DNA of 64,000 nucleotides from Acidobacteriota bacterium. Its GTDB lineage: Bacteria > Acidobacteriota > UBA4820 > DSQY01. The notes beneath the pieces were generated by a model. The model saw nothing but the letters and a program-made list of their open reading frames with translations, was not told the origin of the DNA and did no database searches. Below are positions 7,371 to 15,599 of this stretch, piece by piece; within the stretch, counting starts at the first letter, position 1, and each line of letters begins with the position of its first letter. A program made the translations under genes and the position numbers. Location: the NCBI GenBank assembly GCA_021787565.1, contig JAJYLT010000014.1, positions 18,215 to 82,214 on the forward strand, given 5' to 3'.

Positions 7371-8383
7371 TCGAAGGTCCATGGCTCCCCCTTCTCGGCA
7401 GAGCCGAGGATGGTCGAAACGAGGTGGGCGTAATCCCAGCCCTCGGCTCGGGCCTGTTTGGCCAACCCCGCGGAGGGGGCGAGGTCCGGATTGGGATTCA
7501 CCTCCAGAACGCACAGCGAACCCTCGCCGTCCTCGCGCAGGTCCACGCGAGCATAACCCCGGCAACCCAGGGCCCGGTAGGAGAGCACGGCGAGCTGCTG
7601 CACTCGGTTCGAGAGCTCGGGCTCCACCGGAGCCGGGCAGAGGGTCGGGGTCTGCTGGTAGACGGGGCTCTCGGGCGCCCACTTGGCCTCGAAGGTCAGG
7701 ACCGGAGGGTATCCCGGAGAGAGGGCGGAGTAGTCTACCAGGGAGGGCGGCAGCGGGTGGGGGCCCTCCGCCGTCTCCACCACCGAGCAGTTCAGCTCCC
7801 GCCCGGCCAGGAAGCTCTCCACGAGGACGCCCTGTGGGAACCGGTCCAGGAGATCGTCCAGCCTCTCGATGAGGGAGGCGCGGTCTTGCACGACGCTCGA
7901 TGGCCCGATGCCGTGGCTCGCGTCATTGACGGCGGGCTTGAGGAAGACGGGGAATGGGAAGGGGAGGGACTCCGGCACCTCCTCGATCCGCCGAACGTGC
8001 AGGCCCGCGGCCGTGGGAACCCCCTCGGCCGAGAGCAGGCGCTTGGCCAATGGCTTGTGAAGTCCCAGGTGCATGGCCACGGGCGGGCATCCGGTGGCCC
8101 TCAGCGCCAGGGCCTTGAGCAGGAGACCCACCTGGACCTCGCTGGAGGGATCGCCGGGGAAGCCCTCGAACAGGTTGAAGACCAAGGAGCCCTTGGACAA
8201 TCGCTCCAAGGTCAGCGCTGCGGCGGACAGGGGAGCCGTGAGGGGCAGCCGAAAGACGCTCCGGCCTTGTTCGCACAGGACCTGCTCGACCGCCTCCACG
8301 GTCTCCATGACTCCCTCCTCGGCGGCGCTCTCGGGGAGGGACTGATCGCTCGTGTTGTGGATGAGGGTCACCGCAGCCGGCAT
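7367..8383 (-). CDS. ATP-grasp ligase, D-Ala-D-Ala ligase-like (second of a pair)
   Basis: 338-residue ATP-grasp protein related to D-alanine-D-alanine ligase, forming an amide bond through an acyl-phosphate. An N-terminal region (SLVFNLFEGFPGDPSSEVQ) is followed by the ATP-binding domain (PVFLKPAVNDASHGIG, then VLVESFLAGRELNCSVVE) and the metal-binding end CVLEVNPNPDLAP. The start is uncertain: MPAAVTLIHN at 8383 matches the family's first strand, but a GTG at 8428 overlaps the upstream stop as GTGA. A sister ligase lies directly upstream, and the two share only moderate similarity, so each may add a different residue. A cell-wall role is unlikely because no mur genes are near. Confidence 0.85.
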   Translation of the reverse strand: MPAAVTLIHNTSDQSLPESAAEEGVMETVEAVEQVLCEQGRSVFRLPLTAPLSAAALTLERLSKGSLVFNLFEGFPGDPSSEVQVGLLLKALALRATGCPPVAMHLGLHKPLAKRLLSAEGVPTAAGLHVRRIEEVPESLPFPFPVFLKPAVNDASHGIGPSSVVQDRASLIERLDDLLDRFPQGVLVESFLAGRELNCSVVETAEGPHPLPPSLVDYSALSPGYPPVLTFEAKWAPESPVYQQTPTLCPAPVEPELSNRVQQLAVLSYRALGCRGYARVDLREDGEGSLCVLEVNPNPDLAPSAGLAKQARAEGWDYAHLVSTILGSAEKGEPWTFE

Positions 8384-8424
8384 GGTTCCGCCCCGAACGT
8401 CGTCTTCCTGGTGCATTCCCTGCC

Positions 8425-9426
8425 TCACGCCAGTCCGCAGCGGGCGAAGGCGGCCGCCAGTATGCGCGACATCAGCGCCGGGTAGTCAAGACCCATGCCC
8501 CGCGAGAGGATGGGAAGGTCGCCGTAGGCCGGAGAGAGTCCGGGCAGGGGATTGATTTCCAGGAAGACGGGCACGCCTTCGCGGATTCGGAAGTCCACCC
8601 TGGCCACGTCCCGGCAGCCGATCGCGGAAAAGGCCTTGACCGCGTCGGCGTAGAGTCGCGCCAGCAGTTCCGGCGGCAGCGGCGGAGGAACGTCGTAGGC
8701 GACCTGGTTCTCCCAGTCGCGCTTTACTTCGATGGAATAGACGAAGTCAGGGTCCGTGCCGCTCCTGGGCCGTATCCTCATGGCGCCGATGGCCTCGGGC
8801 GGGGAGTTCCCGATGATGCCGACGGTGTACTCGTCGCCGGCCACGAAGCCTTCCACCATCACGGGCTGACCGTAGGAGCGCAGCATCTCCCCGACCGTCT
8901 CCTTCAGTTGCCTGGCCCCCTCCAGGCGGGAACTGCCGCGGATTCCCTTGGAGGAGCCCTCGAAGGCTGGCTTGGCGAAGAGTGGAAAGGGAGGGTCGCT
9001 CCGGAGCAGGCGGGCGAGATCCGATTCGCTCTCCACGACCCAGTCGGGCGCCACCGCCACTCCGGCGGCGGCCACGAGGCGCTTGGTGAGTGGCTTATCC
9101 AGGCTGATGGCGAGAGTGAGAGGGTCGGAGAAGCTGTAGGGTATGCCGAGCATCTCCAGCACCGAAGGCACCTGGCCCTCACGGCTCCTGAAGGTGCCGC
9201 GCCCCTCGGCGATGTTGAAGACGAAGTCCACGGGCTCGTGGAGCACCCGCTCCAGGAACTCCCGCCCACCGCCCAGGCGCACCACCTCATGGCCGCATTC
9301 CGCGATGGCCGCTTCGATGGCCCCTACGGTTGAAGGTGGATCGTACTCCTCGAAGAGATCATCGGGGAGCCCGGAGGGAACCGGGCTCCCCGCGGGCTTC
9401 ATGTCAAACGTCAGACCGATTCGCAT
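8425..9426 (-). CDS. ATP-grasp ligase, D-Ala-D-Ala ligase-like (first of a pair)
   Basis: 333-residue ATP-grasp ligase. The family N-terminus is visible (VDFVFNIAEGRGTFRSREGQ), followed by the central domain (LFAKPAFEGSSKGI, then VMVEGFVAGDEYTVGII) and the Mg-binding tail VFLEINPLPGLSPAYGD. The ATG lies 23 bases inside the end of the radical SAM aminomutase gene, and its own stop overlaps the next ligase. This suggests co-translation and a shared pathway. By family it should join a carboxylate to an amine with ATP. The likely substrate here is a beta-amino acid, which is inference from the neighbour, not from the sequence itself. Confidence 0.87.
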   Translation of the reverse strand: MRIGLTFDMKPAGSPVPSGLPDDLFEEYDPPSTVGAIEAAIAECGHEVVRLGGGREFLERVLHEPVDFVFNIAEGRGTFRSREGQVPSVLEMLGIPYSFSDPLTLAISLDKPLTKRLVAAAGVAVAPDWVVESESDLARLLRSDPPFPLFAKPAFEGSSKGIRGSSRLEGARQLKETVGEMLRSYGQPVMVEGFVAGDEYTVGIIGNSPPEAIGAMRIRPRSGTDPDFVYSIEVKRDWENQVAYDVPPPLPPELLARLYADAVKAFSAIGCRDVARVDFRIREGVPVFLEINPLPGLSPAYGDLPILSRGMGLDYPALMSRILAAAFARCGLA

Positions 9427-10660
9427 CGGGGGTGGACCTGATCTGGGCGAGGTGGGGACGGGTGCCGCGGCTGGAGCGGCCCTGGGCGGGCTGGGCCACC
9501 GGGCGCCTTGGTTTGCTTCGGACCGCGGGAGCGGGGTTCCTGTAGGGGAAGATCTTGCCTTCGTAGTTGCGCAGAACGAGCGTATCCTCGGTGGCGTACA
9601 TGATGTAGTTGGAGGTGATGGGAACCTTGCCTCCGCCTTCCGTGTCTACGACGAAGGTGGGGATGGCGAGCCCCGAGGTCCACCCGCGCATCTTCTCGAT
9701 GATCTCCACGCCGGTCCAGACGGAGGTTCTCAGGTGTTCGGCCCCGTGGATGGGGTCGCACTGGAAGAGGTAGTAGGGGCGGACTCCCATCTTCAGGAGC
9801 CCTTGGCAGAGCCTGAGCATGGTCTGTGCGCTGTCGTTCACCCCCCGCATGAGCACGGACTGGTTGTTCACCGGGATGCCGGCGGAGAGGACCTTGCGGC
9901 AGGCGGCGGCGGCCTCGGGGGTCAGTTCGTTGGGATGGTTGAAGTGGGTGTTCATCCAGACGGGCAGGTGCTTCCCGAGAATGCCAACCAGCTCATCCGT
10001 GATGCGCTGAGGAAGGACCACGGGGAACCGCGTGCCGATGCGGATGATCTCCACGTGAGAAATCTTGCGGAGCTCCGTGAGGCAGTAGTCGAGCACCGGC
10101 AGCGGAAGGGAGAGGGGGTCGCCCCCCGAGAAGATGACGTCACGGATCTGCGGGCTGCGCCGGATGTAGTCGATCATGGCGTCGAGCTGCTGGCGGTTCT
10201 TCGGCAGCTCGCCGTCCTCCCACTCCCGGCGACGGGTGCAGTGGCGGCAGTACATGGGGCACATGTTGGTGGCGATGAAGAGGCAGCGGTCGGGATACCT
10301 GTGCACCAGCCCCTCCACCGGCATGTCGGCATCCTCGCCCAGGGGGTCGTCGATGCCCACGCTCCGGTAGGTGTATTCCAGGATCGAGGGGACGGCCTGC
10401 TTGCGAACGGGGTCCTCGGGATCGCTCGGATCGATGAGGCTCAGGTAGTAAGGAGGGATGCCGACGTGCAGACTGGGCGCGAGGAGCTTGAGCTGCTGGT
10501 ACTCGCTCTTGGAGTAGGGAAGGAGGCGGTGGAGGGTCTCGAGATCCTTGACGCGGTTTCGGTACTGCCACCGCCAATCGTTCCACTGCTCATCGGTGGC
10601 CTCGGGGAAATAGGACGACCTTCCTGAAAGGGATGATGATGGTGCTGGACTATCCAGCAT
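9404..10660 (-). CDS. KamA-type radical SAM amino acid 2,3-aminomutase
   Basis: 418-residue PLP- and [4Fe-4S]-dependent aminomutase that moves the alpha-amino group to the beta carbon. The radical SAM cluster motif is Cys134-x3-Cys138-x2-Cys141 in NMCPMYCRHC. The PLP lysine is expected at Lys345 in VVDTEGGGK. The two aspartates that bind the side-chain amine in lysine 2,3-aminomutase appear to be kept (Asp302 in LFQCDP, Asp339 in VVDT), which favours lysine over glutamate as substrate. DPEDPVRKQAVPS near residue 80 is also typical. It heads the operon with two ATP-grasp ligases and a GNAT enzyme. The gene name kamA is not given because the true substrate is untested. Confidence 0.88.
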   Translation of the reverse strand: MLDSPAPSSSLSGRSSYFPEATDEQWNDWRWQYRNRVKDLETLHRLLPYSKSEYQQLKLLAPSLHVGIPPYYLSLIDPSDPEDPVRKQAVPSILEYTYRSVGIDDPLGEDADMPVEGLVHRYPDRCLFIATNMCPMYCRHCTRRREWEDGELPKNRQQLDAMIDYIRRSPQIRDVIFSGGDPLSLPLPVLDYCLTELRKISHVEIIRIGTRFPVVLPQRITDELVGILGKHLPVWMNTHFNHPNELTPEAAAACRKVLSAGIPVNNQSVLMRGVNDSAQTMLRLCQGLLKMGVRPYYLFQCDPIHGAEHLRTSVWTGVEIIEKMRGWTSGLAIPTFVVDTEGGGKVPITSNYIMYATEDTLVLRNYEGKIFPYRNPAPAVRSKPRRPVAQPAQGRSSRGTRPHLAQIRSTPDANRSDV

Positions 10661-11226
10661 GGCGGCCTCCCTGCGGCCCCAGCTCCATGCCGGGCGCCTC
10701 GCCGACTAGGTCTCCAGAAACGACAATGCCTCGCTGGAAATGAGCGAGGCCAAAGGATCCGACATATTGTAATGCCCTCTTCTTCTTGAGGGCGGCGGGA
10801 CTTGGTGGCTGTTCCTGTTCCATCCTGTTCGCCGGGAACCGATCCCGGCCCCTCCTGCTTCTATCGTTCCAAAGCACCGCGGACCGCCCGCCTGCTTTGA
10901 ACTTGTGGCAAATATAGACCTTTTGAAGCCGAAGTCAAGAGCCTTCGAGCGGGGGCTGGAGACGAAGCGGAAAACGGGTGACCTGGTCGGGAAGCGCCGC
11001 CCGCGCTAGGCTGCGAGAAGGAGACGGCATGGTCGCAAGAGGCGGGGCGGCGGGCACGGCCGGAGGAGATCGATTGGCGCGCCGAACGACATCGCCCAGC
11101 CCGCCGGCTTCCGCGGGGGAGAGGCGTGGCGGAGCTACCTGACGCGGTGCTTCGAACCGATCTACCAAAAGGCGCGGTACGAGTTATGGAAGCGAAAGGA
11201 GGGTCGGCCGATCGGGTGACGGGCGG
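10661..11226. other. Gene-free leader region of the aminomutase operon
   Basis: 566 bases with no supported gene. On the kamA side it contains two clean hairpins: 10728-10750 (8-bp stem GCCTCGCT/AGCGAGGC, 7-base loop) and about 10773-10792 (stem GCCCTC/GAGGGC). They lie in what would be the 5' leader of the minus-strand operon. No known riboswitch consensus is recognised. The rest up to the DMT transporter stop shows nothing further. Confidence 0.5.
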
Positions 11227-12132
11227 TCAGTTCTCCAGCAGGAGAATGGCCACCCCCAGAAAGGCCACGAGGGTTCCCAAGAACGCGCGCCTGGAAATAC
11301 GTTCCTTGAAGAAGATCCATACCAGGGGGAGGAGGAGGACGGGTACGGGGGCCATGAGCGCCGATGCCACCCCCACCTTGGCGTGGCTCACGGCGTACAG
11401 GGAAAGCCAGACCCCCACGAAGGGCCCCGTGGCGGCGCCGCAGGCCGTATAGAGCAGGGCCCGGCGGTCCCTCAGCTTGTCGAAGCTCTCCCTCACGCCG
11501 CCGAGGGCCACGGTCACGATGAGGATGCCGAAGGTCGCCACGACCATACGGATGAGGGTCCCGGAGAGAGAGCTCACGCCCTCCCTCAGGCCCTCTTTGG
11601 CCGCCACCAGCCCCGCGGCTTGGCAGAGCGCCCCGCCGAGCGCGAAGGCCGTGCCTCGGCCGAGCCTTCCGTTTCTGACCGGGCCGGCCGTGGGGCTCCT
11701 TTCGAGCACCACCCACGAGATGCCGGCCAGGGTCACGAGGATGCCCAGGAACTCCAGCCAGGTGAGGGACTCTCCCAGGAAGGCGATGCCCATCAACGCC
11801 GAGAAGATGGGCCAGGAGGACATGATCAGCGTGGCCTTTCGCGGGCCGAGCTCGATGTAGGATTGGAAGAGGAAGCTGTCCCCGAGGGTCAGGCCGATGA
11901 GCCCCGACAGGCCCAGCCACAGCCAGCTCTCCAGGGGAGCGGAGAGGGGGAGGAGCGTTCCGTAGAAGAGAAGGTGCGTCGCCCCCAGCAGGAGCACCGC
12001 GAAGACCAGCCGGGTTCTGTTCACCGCCAGCGCCCCGACTCGGGTGCTGGCCAGCGTGAAGTAGAGGGCGGTGAAGGCCCACACCACGGCCGTGAGCAGA
12101 GCGGCCAGTTCGCCGAGCCTGGATGCGATCAC
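11227..12132 (-). CDS. DMT superfamily (EamA) transporter
   Basis: 301-residue integral membrane protein with about ten predicted transmembrane helices arranged as two EamA repeats (first from LAALLTAVVWAFTALYF, second from GTAFALGGALCQAAGLVAAK). Such proteins export small metabolites or amino acids; the substrate cannot be told. The GTG start is preferred to an ATG 13 codons upstream because GGAGGAG lies about 8 bases before the GTG. It stands alone, transcribed toward the aminomutase operon. Confidence 0.88.
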   Translation of the reverse strand: MIASRLGELAALLTAVVWAFTALYFTLASTRVGALAVNRTRLVFAVLLLGATHLLFYGTLLPLSAPLESWLWLGLSGLIGLTLGDSFLFQSYIELGPRKATLIMSSWPIFSALMGIAFLGESLTWLEFLGILVTLAGISWVVLERSPTAGPVRNGRLGRGTAFALGGALCQAAGLVAAKEGLREGVSSLSGTLIRMVVATFGILIVTVALGGVRESFDKLRDRRALLYTACGAATGPFVGVWLSLYAVSHAKVGVASALMAPVPVLLLPLVWIFFKERISRRAFLGTLVAFLGVAILLLEN

Positions 12133-12384
12133 GAGGGGGCCTCCTCCGCCCCTGCGGAGGCCGGGCGGCATCCCACCTTACTCCAGCGCCAGCCTCAGCG
12201 GCAAGGGACTTCGGAGCCGAACTGCCGGGAAGGAGAATGACCACCAAGGCACCACGACACCGGGACCGGTAGGAGGGGGATGGCGAAGTCCGAGCGTCAG
12301 CAGAGCCGGACGGGTGGTCGCGCCTTCCTCTCCACCCTCCACCGTACCGGAAGTACACTGTCGATCCGACGAGAGGAGGACGTC

Positions 12385-13200
12385 ATGGGGACGATGGCGA
12401 GGGCGCTGACGATTGCAGGGTCGGACTGCAGCGGCGGGGCGGGCATACAGGCGGACCTGAAGACCTTTCACCGCTTCGGAGTCTTCGGCATGTCGGCGGT
12501 GACGGCCGTGGTGGCCGAGAACACCGTGGGCGTTCAGGGGTGGGCGGCCGTGACGCCCGACATGGTGGCCCGGCAGATCGACAGTTGCCTGAGCGACATC
12601 GGGGCGGACGCCGTCAAGACGGGCATGCTCGTGGATGCGGCCGTGATCACGGCCGTCGCGGCCCGCCTGCGCGCGCAGGGGGCGGGGAACCTCGTGGTCG
12701 ATCCCGTGATGAGGGCCAAGAGCGGAGACCCGCTCATCGCACCCGAGGCGGTGGAGGTTCTGGTCCGGGAACTCTTTCCCCTCGCCCGCCTCGTGACGCC
12801 CAACGTCCCCGAGGCGGAAGCGCTCGTCGGACGGTCCCTCCGGACGGAGGCCGACCTGAGGGCGGCGGCCGAGACCATCCGGGGCCTCGGCCCCGAGGTG
12901 GTGGTCATGAAGGGGGGGCACAGCCCGGCCAACCCTGCGGGGCTCTGTGTGGACTTCGTCTGGGACGGGAAGGAGTGGTGGCCCCTGGAGGGGGCCCGCG
13001 GTCCCGATCGCCACACCCACGGCACAGGCTGCACCTTCTCCGCCGCCCTGACGGCCATGCTCGCGCGTGGAGCACCGTTGCGGGAGGCCCTGAGCGAGGC
13101 CAAAGCCTTCATCACGGAGGCGATCCGCACCGCACCGGGACTCGGCGGCGGCCACGGCCCCGTGAACCACTGGGCGACCGTGGAGCGCGGGGACCGCTGA
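12385..13200 (+). CDS. thiD: Bifunctional hydroxymethylpyrimidine kinase/phosphomethylpyrimidine kinase
   Basis: ThiD phosphorylates HMP and HMP-P to HMP-PP for thiamine synthesis. The 271-residue product has the N-terminal GSDCSGGAGIQADLKTF motif, the conserved DPVM core (LVVDPVMRAKSG), and the ATP/anion-hole motif HTHGTGCTFSAALTAML with the catalytic Asp/Cys region. A GAGGAGG site lies 6 bases before the ATG. It is monocistronic here and converges on the S9 peptidase gene; no other thi genes are nearby. Confidence 0.95.
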   Translation: MGTMARALTIAGSDCSGGAGIQADLKTFHRFGVFGMSAVTAVVAENTVGVQGWAAVTPDMVARQIDSCLSDIGADAVKTGMLVDAAVITAVAARLRAQGAGNLVVDPVMRAKSGDPLIAPEAVEVLVRELFPLARLVTPNVPEAEALVGRSLRTEADLRAAAETIRGLGPEVVVMKGGHSPANPAGLCVDFVWDGKEWWPLEGARGPDRHTHGTGCTFSAALTAMLARGAPLREALSEAKAFITEAIRTAPGLGGGHGPVNHWATVERGDR

Positions 13201-13213
13201 TCGCCCGCCGCCG

Positions 13214-15430
13214 TCAGCGTCTGCTCCCGCCCTCGGCCAGGTGCCGCTCGAAGAACGCGAGGATCCGCTTGAAGAGATCGGTCCTCTCCGCTGGCCCCTT
13301 GATGCCGTGGTCCATGCCGGGGTAGTAGGCCATGTCGAAGGGCCTGGCTGCGGCGTAGAGGGCGCTCACCATCTGGGCGCTGTTCCCGAAGTGAACGTTG
13401 TCGTCCACGAGCCCCTGGGCGATGAGCAGGGCGCCGTGCAGCTTCGCCGCGTCGTGGACCGGCGAGCTCTTCGTGTACCCCGCTTCATCGTCCTTGGGAA
13501 GCTTGAGGTAGCGCTCCGTGTAGCAGGTGTCGTAGTTGAGCCAGTTGGTGACCGGCGCCACCGAGACGCCGCATCGGAAGGCATCCGTATGGGTGAGGGA
13601 GTAGAGGGTCATGAAGCCGCCGTAGCTCCAGCCCCAGACGCCGATCCGCTGGGGGTCCACGTACGGCAGTCGTTTCAAGGCCTCTACTCCGGCGAGCTGA
13701 TCCTCCAGCTCGCTCTTCCCCATCCTGTCCAGAAGCACCCCCTCGAAGGCGGTCCCGCGCCGGCTGGAGCCGCGGTTGTCGAGCATGAAGTAGACGAAGC
13801 CGGCTTGGGCGAAGAGCTGGTCGATGGTGGCCCAGCGCGGCTCGAAGCGGTCCTGGACGATCTGGAAGTCCGGCCCTCCGTAGACCTCCACGACGGCCGG
13901 GTAGCGGCGGCCGGGGACGTAGTCCCTGGGTTTGATGACCTCGGCGTGCAGGACGGTCCCGTCGGCCGCGCGCAGGGTCATGAACTCGGGCTTCACGAAG
14001 CCATAGGTCCGGAGGAAGCCCGTCTGACCGGCCGCCACGAGATGCTGCCTCCCGGTGGCGGTATTCGTGAGGGTGAGGTCCGCCGGAACCCCCGCCCGGG
14101 AGTAGTCGTCCAGGTACTCCTTGGCCGACGGCGAGAAGATGGCCTCATGCCATCCCTCGCCCTTGGAGACGGTCTTCAGATCCTTGCCGTCCAGGCTCAC
14201 CGAGCAGACCTGGCGGCCGGTGGTCTCATCCTTGTTGGCGGAGAAGAAGACCGTCTTCTCCGAGGGGGCCACCGCGAGGATGCCATCCACTACCCACGGA
14301 CCACCGGTGAGCCGGCGGACCAGCCCCTGCCGGAGGTCATATAGATAGATGTGGGCGAATCCGTCCCGCTCGCTCAGCCAGAGAAACCGCCTGCCGTCCT
14401 TGAGGAAGCGCGGGGTCTCGAGAACATTCACCCAGGTGGAGGAGCTCTCCTGGAGGATCTGGCTCGATGGGGAGCCGTCCAGGGGGGCCGCGTACAGGGT
14501 CAGCTTCTGCTGGCCGCGGTCCAGCAGCTCGTAGGTGAGCGTCCTTCCGCCCGGCACCCAGGCGACCCTCGGCAGGTACCCCTGGCCCGACTCGGCGCCG
14601 GGAATCGCAACGGCCGTGCCGCCACCCCCCGCCGGGACGACCCAGAGGCTCACGGCCGGGTTGGGATCGCCGGGGCGGGGGTAGAACTGCTGCCGCACGC
14701 CCGGCTGGAGTTCGCGCTGATCCACGATGGGGTAGGTGGGCACGCCCGTCTCGTCGAAGCGGAGGTAGGCGATGTGGGAGCCGTCGGGAGACCACCAGAA
14801 GGCCGTCGTCATGTCCAGCTCTTCGCCGTAGAGCCAGTCGGGAGCCCCGCAGGTCACGAGGGGAGACTTCCCCTCGGCCAACAGCTTCCTGGCTCCGGTG
14901 GCGCGGTCCACCACCCAGAGATTGCCGCCCTCGGTATAGGCCAGCCGGCTGTCGTCGGGGGACCAGGCGAGCCCCCCCGCCTCCTCGCCGGCCGGTGTGA
15001 CGCGAGTCAAGGTGTGTTCGGAGAGGTCCCAGACGAAACAGCCCTCGTTGCCCTGCAGCAGCAGATAGCGGCCCGCGTGAGAGAGCCGGTAGCCCGTGAA
15101 CTTGGCCTCGCTCAGCTTCTCGGAGGAGAGTTGGGCCAATCCGCCGAGGGCCTTGCGGAACTGTTCCTGGGTCAGCAATGGAGAGGCCTTGCCGGGCCGG
15201 AGGTCGTAGCTCATGAGGTCCGCCGCCTCGCCGTAGGCGTGGGGGGCGAAGTAGCAGAAGCGGACCCCGTCGGGCATCCACTGCAGCTCGCTCGGCAGGG
15301 GAGAGGCCGACCCGATGGCCAGGGCCTCCTCCACGGTGAGGTTGGTCGGCACGGGGGCGGCCATGGGAGCTGTTCCGAAGAGCAGGAAGGCCAAGAGAAC
15401 CATCGGCAGGCAACGGCGCAGGCGGAGCAT
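13214..15430 (-). CDS. Prolyl oligopeptidase family S9 peptidase (DPP-IV type), exported
   Basis: 738-residue serine peptidase with a signal peptide (MLRLRRCLPMVLLAFLLFG) and so probably periplasmic. It has an N-terminal DPP-IV beta-propeller domain to about residue 480 and a C-terminal alpha/beta hydrolase catalytic domain. The nucleophile is in GWSYGGFMT, the acid in QGLVDDNVHF, and the histidine in GMDHGI near the C-terminus. The propeller contains the ELDMTTAFWWSPDGSHIAY stretch with the Glu typical of dipeptidyl peptidase IV, implying release of X-Pro dipeptides. GAAGGAGG precedes the ATG. Two further peptidase genes follow on the other strand. Confidence 0.92.
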   Translation of the reverse strand: MLRLRRCLPMVLLAFLLFGTAPMAAPVPTNLTVEEALAIGSASPLPSELQWMPDGVRFCYFAPHAYGEAADLMSYDLRPGKASPLLTQEQFRKALGGLAQLSSEKLSEAKFTGYRLSHAGRYLLLQGNEGCFVWDLSEHTLTRVTPAGEEAGGLAWSPDDSRLAYTEGGNLWVVDRATGARKLLAEGKSPLVTCGAPDWLYGEELDMTTAFWWSPDGSHIAYLRFDETGVPTYPIVDQRELQPGVRQQFYPRPGDPNPAVSLWVVPAGGGGTAVAIPGAESGQGYLPRVAWVPGGRTLTYELLDRGQQKLTLYAAPLDGSPSSQILQESSSTWVNVLETPRFLKDGRRFLWLSERDGFAHIYLYDLRQGLVRRLTGGPWVVDGILAVAPSEKTVFFSANKDETTGRQVCSVSLDGKDLKTVSKGEGWHEAIFSPSAKEYLDDYSRAGVPADLTLTNTATGRQHLVAAGQTGFLRTYGFVKPEFMTLRAADGTVLHAEVIKPRDYVPGRRYPAVVEVYGGPDFQIVQDRFEPRWATIDQLFAQAGFVYFMLDNRGSSRRGTAFEGVLLDRMGKSELEDQLAGVEALKRLPYVDPQRIGVWGWSYGGFMTLYSLTHTDAFRCGVSVAPVTNWLNYDTCYTERYLKLPKDDEAGYTKSSPVHDAAKLHGALLIAQGLVDDNVHFGNSAQMVSALYAAARPFDMAYYPGMDHGIKGPAERTDLFKRILAFFERHLAEGGSRR

Positions 15431-15599
15431 GGGACCTCCTTCCTCGTGGCTGGGGCCGCAACGGGCCCGCGGGGCATTGTATGCCCGGAGGAGACTTGGT
15501 TGCACGCCGAGGCGCGGTGTATCCTAACCAACCGAAGCGGAGCCGTTTCGGGGCCTGTCCCGGAGCGATTCCTGCGAGCACGCGGGGAGGTGGAAGGAG

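Noticed and set aside
7367..9426. Cell-wall D-Ala-D-Ala ligases (ddl)
   Set aside because: Two copies in a row with an aminomutase and no murein genes make a peptidoglycan role unlikely, although the fold is the same.
10650..10877. 75-codon frame upstream of the aminomutase gene
   Set aside because: No ribosome site, no recognisable sequence, and it overlaps the leader hairpins.
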